The notes beneath the pieces are model-generated. The model was not told the DNA's origin, searched no databases, and saw only the letters and a program-made list of their open reading frames with translations. Shown here piece after piece: positions 59,987 to 64,000 of a stretch of 64,000 nt of DNA. Each line of letters opens with the position of its first letter. The first letter of the stretch is position 1. Source of the DNA: Streptomyces sp. BA2 (GTDB lineage Bacteria; Actinomycetota; Actinomycetes; Streptomycetales; Streptomycetaceae); the NCBI RefSeq assembly GCF_009769735.1, contig NZ_WSRO01000002.1, positions 2,740,001 to 2,804,000 of the forward strand. Direction: 5' to 3'. A program made the position numbers and the translations under genes.

Positions 59987-60062
59987 CCATTGAGTATGCA
60001 GGAGCGCACTGACACTCCCGCACCGCAGGACCCCGCCGGACCCCGCAGGACCCCTCAGGACC

Positions 60063-60653
60063 TCAGTCCTTGTGGACGGTCCCGTCCGGGTCCAGGCCGC
60101 GGAAGGACAGGATCACGATCAGGAAGCCACCGCACACGATGGCCGAGTCCGCGAGGTTGAACACCGCGAAGCCCTTCGGTGCGATGAAGTCGACCACCGC
60201 TCCCTCGAACACGCCGGGGGCGCGGAAGATCCGGTCGGTGAGGTTCCCCAGGGCGCCGCCGAGCAGCATGCCGAGGGCGATGGCCCACGGCATGCTGTAG
60301 AGCTTGCGGGCGAGGCGGGCGATCACCACGATCACGGCCGCCGCGATGCAGGTGAAGATCACGGTGAAGGCCTCGCCGATCCCGAAGGCGGCGCCCGCGT
60401 TCCGGATGGCGTTGAACTGGAGCCAGTCCCCGATGATCTCGATCGGCTCGTGGTGCTCGAGCTTCGCGACAACGATCATCTTGCTGACGAGGTCCAGGGC
60501 ATACGCCAGCACGGCCACCGCGAACAGGACGAGGATCTTGCGCTTGCCCTTGCCCGGCTTCTCGTCCGGCGAGGCCGTCTCGCCCCCGGCCTCGTCCTGC
60601 CCAGCAGCCTCAGGGATATCCGGCGTACCGATGATGCGCTCCGCCTCTGCCAC
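60063..60653 (-). CDS. lspA: Lipoprotein signal peptidase
   Basis: 196-residue membrane aspartyl protease (signal peptidase II). It removes signal peptides after Lgt has modified the lipobox Cys. Four helices; catalytic Asp residues in [11 protein letters not shown] and [23 protein letters not shown] is the conserved second motif. A charged N-terminal tail of about 37 residues precedes helix 1. GTG 60653 has GAGGGA upstream. Confidence 0.96.
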   Translation of the reverse strand: MAEAERIIGTPDIPEAAGQDEAGGETASPDEKPGKGKRKILVLFAVAVLAYALDLVSKMIVVAKLEHHEPIEIIGDWLQFNAIRNAGAAFGIGEAFTVIFTCIAAAVIVVIARLARKLYSMPWAIALGMLLGGALGNLTDRIFRAPGVFEGAVVDFIAPKGFAVFNLADSAIVCGGFLIVILSFRGLDPDGTVHKD

Positions 60654-60731
60654 GTGAGTCCCTCAACCTAGGTACCTGACTGGGGACGAGGGTACGGCAC
60701 ACACGTACGGCACCAGGTGGTCAGGCCGTGT

Positions 60732-61592
60732 TCAGTAGCGCCGTTCCTGCTTCTGCTTGCAGTCCATGCACAGGGTCGCGCGGGGGAAGGCCTGCATCCG
60801 CGCCTTGCCGATGGGATTGCCGCAGTTCTCGCAGACGCCGTACGTCCCGGCGTCCAGCCGCTCCAGGGCGCGCTCGGTCTGGATGAGCATTTCGCGCGCG
60901 TTGGCGGCCAGCGACATCTCATGTTCCCGCGTGATGTTCTTCGTGCCGGTGTCCGCGTCGTCGTCGCCGGCACCGTCACCGGAGTCGCGCATCAGACCCG
61001 CAAGGGCGTCCTCGGAGGAGGTGATCTCGCTGCCCAGCCGCAGTGCCTCGCTCTGGAGGTCCGCGCGGGCCTCCTCGACCTCCTCCGGGGTCCAGGGGTC
61101 CTCACCGGGGCGGACCGCGAGCTCACCGGGTTCCGCCGCCGCGATACGCGCCTTGGGCACCGCCGTCGGCTTCTTGGCTGCCGTCGCCGTGCCCGGAGTC
61201 TTCTTCGTGACCACTGTCGTGGCTCCCGTCGTCTCCGCGGCCTGAGCCGCACCCTCGGCCGCTGTCGCAGCCGTCTTCTTGGCCGTGCTCTTCCTGGCCG
61301 TGCTCTTCTTGGCAGCTGTCTTCTTGGCCGCGGGGGCCTTCTTCGCCGCGGGGGCTTTCTTCGCCGCGGGAGCCTTCTTCTTCGCCGGGGAGGGCTCCTT
61401 GGCCGCGCCCTCCCCGGTCCCGGCCGCTGTCTTCTTACCGATGTCGGCGACCTTGGCGACCGCCTTCTTGGCGACGGCCTTCTTCGCGGCTGCCTTCTTC
61501 ACCACGGCCTTCTTGGCGGCGGTCTTCTTCGTGGCCGCGCCCGTGGATCTGCCCGACGCCGAATGCTGTACGGCGGTCTTCTTCGCCACCAT
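60732..61592 (-). CDS. DksA/TraR-type C4 zinc finger protein with histone H1-like Lys/Ala N-terminus
   Basis: 286 residues in two parts. Residues 1-150 are Lys/Ala-rich repeats (KKAVAKKAVAK, KKAPAAKKAPAAKKAPAAKK) like bacterial histone H1 tails. Residues about 165-286 form a DksA/TraR module: a helix pair with acidic residues (WTPEEVEEARADLQ; SLAANAREMLIQTERALERL) and a C4 zinc finger, C254-x2-C257 and C275-x2-C278. Such proteins bind RNA polymerase through the secondary channel; the tail probably binds DNA. ATG 61592 follows AAGGGG. It is upstream of lspA in the same direction with 78 bp between. Confidence 0.87.
   Translation of the reverse strand: MVAKKTAVQHSASGRSTGAATKKTAAKKAVVKKAAAKKAVAKKAVAKVADIGKKTAAGTGEGAAKEPSPAKKKAPAAKKAPAAKKAPAAKKTAAKKSTARKSTAKKTAATAAEGAAQAAETTGATTVVTKKTPGTATAAKKPTAVPKARIAAAEPGELAVRPGEDPWTPEEVEEARADLQSEALRLGSEITSSEDALAGLMRDSGDGAGDDDADTGTKNITREHEMSLAANAREMLIQTERALERLDAGTYGVCENCGNPIGKARMQAFPRATLCMDCKQKQERRY
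61327..61380 (-). repeat. 18-bp tandem repeat in the Lys/Ala tail
   Basis: Three 18-bp units (GCCGCGGGGGCCTTCTTC and two near copies) code AAKKAP hexapeptides in the DksA-type protein. Length variation among strains is likely. Confidence 0.8.
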
Positions 61593-61898
61593 GGCCGCGG
61601 CCCCTTCACATTTTGTGATCTTGCTCGCGCAATCGTGCTGGGACGATAAATCGACTCAGGGTCCGCGGCAACGGGGCACGCCGCCTGATGCGCCCGCCCC
61701 ACGGGTGCCGCGCTGCGAGCATGCATGCGTTGTGCCCAGCTCGCAGCCGGGTAATCCGCCCGGTACGACGGGCCAGGACGCGGACGCTCCGCATGTCGCC
61801 ATTCGGGTCAGTCCCGGCGGCCTCGAGCGCACCGCGCCCGAGCCCGTTCCGAGGCCGGAAACAGGCATAAACTGGTGCATGACAGAAGAAGGTGCGCC
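61593..61898. other. Spacer between dksA-like and DUF1059 genes
   Basis: 306 bp with the divergent promoters of the two genes. It is AT-richer at 61612-61665, where the dksA-like promoter should lie. A 9-bp inverted repeat (GCTGCGAGC at 61712-61720 with GCTCGCAGC at 61739-61747) has an 18-nt loop rich in ATGCATGCG. No coding frame of typical codon usage was seen. Confidence 0.5.
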
Positions 61899-62090
61899 AT
61901 GCGCAAGACAGCCGACTGCCGAGAATTCCCGAGCGAGACCAACTGCACCCTCGCCATCTCCGGCGAAGAGGAAGAAGTGGTCCGCGCCGCCAGCGAGCAC
62001 GCCGTGTCCGTCCACGGGCACACCGACAGCCCGGAGCTGCGGAAGATGGTCCGCGACTCCCTCCGCGACGAGATCCCCCAGCACGCCTGA
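61899..62090 (+). CDS. DUF1059 small protein
   Basis: 63 residues: MRKTADCREFPSETNCTLAI, then SGEEEEVVRAASEHAVSVHG, ending LRDEIPQHA. The pattern of one early Cys, a second Cys, EEEV and HA-x4-H is the DUF1059 signature. Two Cys and two His could bind Zn. ATG 61899 has AGAAGG 8 bp upstream. Function unknown. It is followed by the ileS leader. Confidence 0.85.
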   Translation: MRKTADCREFPSETNCTLAISGEEEEVVRAASEHAVSVHGHTDSPELRKMVRDSLRDEIPQHA

Positions 62091-62149
62091 AGCCCCCGGC
62101 CCGCCCGGAGGCCCGCGATAACCGGTCGGCCGGGTCCGCCCCGGCCCCG

Positions 62150-62155
62150 TACACT
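62150..62155 (+). promoter_or_regulatory. Possible -10 element of ileS
   Basis: TACACT lies just upstream of the T-box leader, about 290 bp before the ileS start. It fits TAnnnT; no good -35 is seen. Confidence 0.35.
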
Positions 62156-62161
62156 GGGCGG

Positions 62162-62443
62162 AGCGAGAAGCGTGGATGGGGACGAGTAGCGGCGTACGCG
62201 GCCATGAGCGACCCGGGGACGGTGTGAGCCCGGGGGCAGGCACGACGCGAAGATCACCCCGGAGCCGCCGGAAGAAAGCCGAAGCCCAGGCAGAGGCCAG
62301 TAGACCCGGCATCGCGACCCCAATGAGGGGGCTTTCCCGAGCGCCACACGCGTGGGGAAGGCCAAGGAGGGTGGTACCGCGGGAGCGCGACAAGCGGCTC
62401 TCGTCCCTCCGACGGAACGGAATCGTCCGCCGGAGGAAGCGCG
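62162..62443 (+). promoter_or_regulatory. T-box riboswitch of ileS (translational type)
   Basis: The conserved T-box core GGAGGGTGGTACCGCGGG lies at 62366-62383. The probable specifier codon is ATC (62253-62255) within AGATCAC, matching tRNA-Ile. CCTCCG at 62406-62411 can pair either with GGAGGG of the T-box (antisequester) or with CGGAGG at 62431-62436, the ileS ribosome site (sequester). No terminator U-run is seen, so control is over translation: uncharged tRNA-Ile should expose the ribosome site. This is the known class in actinobacterial ileS leaders. Confidence 0.9.
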
Positions 62444-64000
62444 TTGAACACGCAGCCGCAGTACCGCCAGGTGCCCGCCCAGGTCGACCTGCCCGCCCTT
62501 GAGCACGCCGTGCTCGACTTCTGGCGCGAGCAGAAGATCTTCGCCAAGAGCCTCGAACAGTCCGAGGGCCGCCCCGAGTGGGTCTTCTACGAGGGCCCGC
62601 CCACCGCCAACGGCATGCCGGGCGCCCACCACATCGAGGCCCGCGTCTTCAAGGACGTCTTCCCGCGCTTCCGCACCATGCGGGGCTACCACGTCGCCCG
62701 CAAGGCCGGCTGGGACTGCCACGGCCTCCCGGTCGAGCTCGCGGTCGAGAAGGAGCTCGGGTTCAACGGCAAGAAGGACATCGAGGCGTACGGCATCGCC
62801 GAGTTCAACGCCAAGTGCCGCGAGTCCGTGACCCGGCACACCGACGCCTTCGCCGACCTCACGACCCGCATGGGCTACTGGACCGACCTCGACGGCGCAT
62901 ACCGCACGATGAACCCCGAGTACATCGAGTCGGTCTGGTGGTCCCTGAAGGAGATCTTCAACAAGGACCTCCTGGTCCAGGACCACCGCGTCGCCCCTTG
63001 GTGCCCGCGCTGCGGCACCGGCCTCTCCGACCACGAGCTTGCGCAGGGGTACGAGACGGTCGTCGACCCGTCCGTCTTCGTCCGCTTCCCGCTCACCGGC
63101 GGCCCGCTGGCGGGCGAGGCGGCCCTCCTGGTGTGGACGACCACTCCGTGGACCCTCGTCTCCAACACGGCGGTCGCCGCGCACCCGGACGTCACGTACG
63201 TCGTCGCGTCGAACGGTGAAGAGAAGCTCGTGGTCGCCGAGCCGCTCGTCGAGAAGGCACTCGGCGAGGGCTGGGAGGTCACCGGGCAGAAGTTCACCGG
63301 CGCCGAGATGGAGCGCTGGAACTACCAACGCCCCTTCGAGCTGGTCGAGTTCCCGGCTCCGGCCCACTTCGTGGTCAACGCCGACTACGTGACCACCGAG
63401 GACGGCACCGGTCTGGTCCACCAGTCCCCCGCCTTCGGTGAGGACGACCTCAAGGTCTGCCGCTCGTACGGCCTCCCGGTCGTGAACCCGGTGCGCCCCG
63501 ACGGCACCTTCGAGGAGGACGTCCCGCTCGTAGGCGGTGTCTTCTTCAAGAAGGCCGACGAAAAGCTCACCGAGGACCTCCAGGACCGCGGTCTGCTCTT
63601 CAAGCACATCCCGTACGAGCACAGCTACCCGCACTGCTGGCGCTGCCACACGGCGCTCCTGTACTACGCGCAGCCGTCCTGGTACATCCGCACCACGGCC
63701 ATCAAGGACCGTCTCCTCCAGGAGAACGAGAAGACCAACTGGTTCCCCGACTCGGTCAAGCACGGCCGCTTCGGCGACTGGCTGAACAACAACGTCGACT
63801 GGGCGCTGTCCCGCAACCGCTACTGGGGCACCCCGCTGCCCATCTGGCGCTGCGAGGAAGGCCACTTGACGTGCGTGGGCTCGCGCGCCGAGCTCTCCGA
63901 CCTGACGGGCACCGACCAGTCGGAACTCGACCCGCACCGCCCGTACATCGACGCGGTCACCTTCCCCTGCCCGACCTGCCAGGAGACCGCGACGCGCGTC
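62444..64000 (+). CDS. ileS: Isoleucyl-tRNA synthetase (partial, C-terminus off the window)
   Basis: First 519 codons of class I IleRS; it runs off the right edge in frame. TTG start (LNTQPQYRQVPAQVDLP) with GGAGG 7 bp upstream, inside the T-box expression platform. PPTANGMPGAHHIEARVFKD holds the HIGH-type motif (HxxH as GAHH), and GWDCHGLPVELAVEKELG is the conserved core. The editing CP1 domain follows (VWTTTPWTLVSNTAVAAHPD). The sequence style is that of the eukaryote-like IleRS2 branch found in actinobacteria. The KMSKS motif is outside the window. Confidence 0.96.
   Translation, partial: MNTQPQYRQVPAQVDLPALEHAVLDFWREQKIFAKSLEQSEGRPEWVFYEGPPTANGMPGAHHIEARVFKDVFPRFRTMRGYHVARKAGWDCHGLPVELAVEKELGFNGKKDIEAYGIAEFNAKCRESVTRHTDAFADLTTRMGYWTDLDGAYRTMNPEYIESVWWSLKEIFNKDLLVQDHRVAPWCPRCGTGLSDHELAQGYETVVDPSVFVRFPLTGGPLAGEAALLVWTTTPWTLVSNTAVAAHPDVTYVVASNGEEKLVVAEPLVEKALGEGWEVTGQKFTGAEMERWNYQRPFELVEFPAPAHFVVNADYVTTEDGTGLVHQSPAFGEDDLKVCRSYGLPVVNPVRPDGTFEEDVPLVGGVFFKKADEKLTEDLQDRGLLFKHIPYEHSYPHCWRCHTALLYYAQPSWYIRTTAIKDRLLQENEKTNWFPDSVKHGRFGDWLNNNVDWALSRNRYWGTPLPIWRCEEGHLTCVGSRAELSDLTGTDQSELDPHRPYIDAVTFPCPTCQETATRV

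Noticed and set aside
59987..60062. Short direct repeats (GGACCCC-type) between lspA and the pseudouridine synthase gene
   Set aside because: Only three to four imperfect copies in a 76-bp GC-rich gap; no sign of function.

Overview
This is a high-GC actinobacterial chromosome segment, almost certainly from a Streptomyces. The evidence is GC-rich third codon positions, frequent GTG/TTG starts, PriA replacing HisA, a small trpM gene in the trp cluster, type-specific small proteins (HGxxPAAW, bL37-like), a translational T-box before ileS, and intergenic hairpins of a kind common in Streptomyces. The order gltBD - trp - his - dnaE - phoD - lspA - ileS matches what I recall of the S. coelicolor SCO2025-SCO2076 region. 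No prophage, IS, CRISPR, rRNA or tRNA was seen; this is core chromosome with one accessory-looking island at 10.3-18.1 kb.

Layout. 1-2616: a minus-strand carbohydrate ABC transporter (lipoprotein binding protein and two permeases, the last cut by the window edge). 2617-3047: a repeat- and hairpin-rich spacer. 3048-9078: gltB-gltD glutamate synthase. 9384-10115: a VIT-family membrane protein, divergent from a tightly packed seven-gene plus-strand cluster (10328-18111) of four consecutive ADP-ribosylglycohydrolase paralogs, a ribokinase-like kinase, a family III CoA-transferase and a CitE/HpcH-like lyase. All seven junctions overlap by 4 bp except one that overlaps by 41 bp. 18203-20044: lgt and a DsbA-like protein. 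20108-26574: the tryptophan cluster (trpE, membrane proteins, trpC, trpM, trpB, trpA). 27101-36360: the histidine genes (hisI apart; hisD-hisC-hisB-small membrane gene-hisH-priA-ridA-hisF as a chain), interrupted by a small secreted protein, TIGR03085 and glyoxalase proteins, an MFS exporter and its ArsR-type regulator.

The right half holds housekeeping and envelope genes: a beta-helix-like membrane protein, a LON-domain protein, YbaK, a 24-residue bL37-like ribosomal protein, an ABC exporter, an NYN nuclease-like protein, dnaE, a DUF2252 protein, a second DsbA-like protein, a Tat-exported PhoD phosphatase, a Ser/Thr kinase, an MscS-type channel, a Na+/H+ antiporter, GNAT, RluD-like synthase, lspA, a DksA/TraR protein with a histone H1-like tail, a DUF1059 protein and ileS (cut by the right edge) under a T-box.

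Best candidate for an undescribed system: the seven-gene ADP-ribosylglycohydrolase/kinase/CoA-transferase/lyase cluster. It resembles a larger version of the E. coli yegU-yegV pairing (hydrolase plus PfkB kinase) and may release and phosphorylate ribose from an unknown ribosylated substrate, then process an acid moiety as a CoA ester. One paralog has lost a metal-binding Asp, and two paralogs carry an identical 39-bp repeat inside their reading frames.
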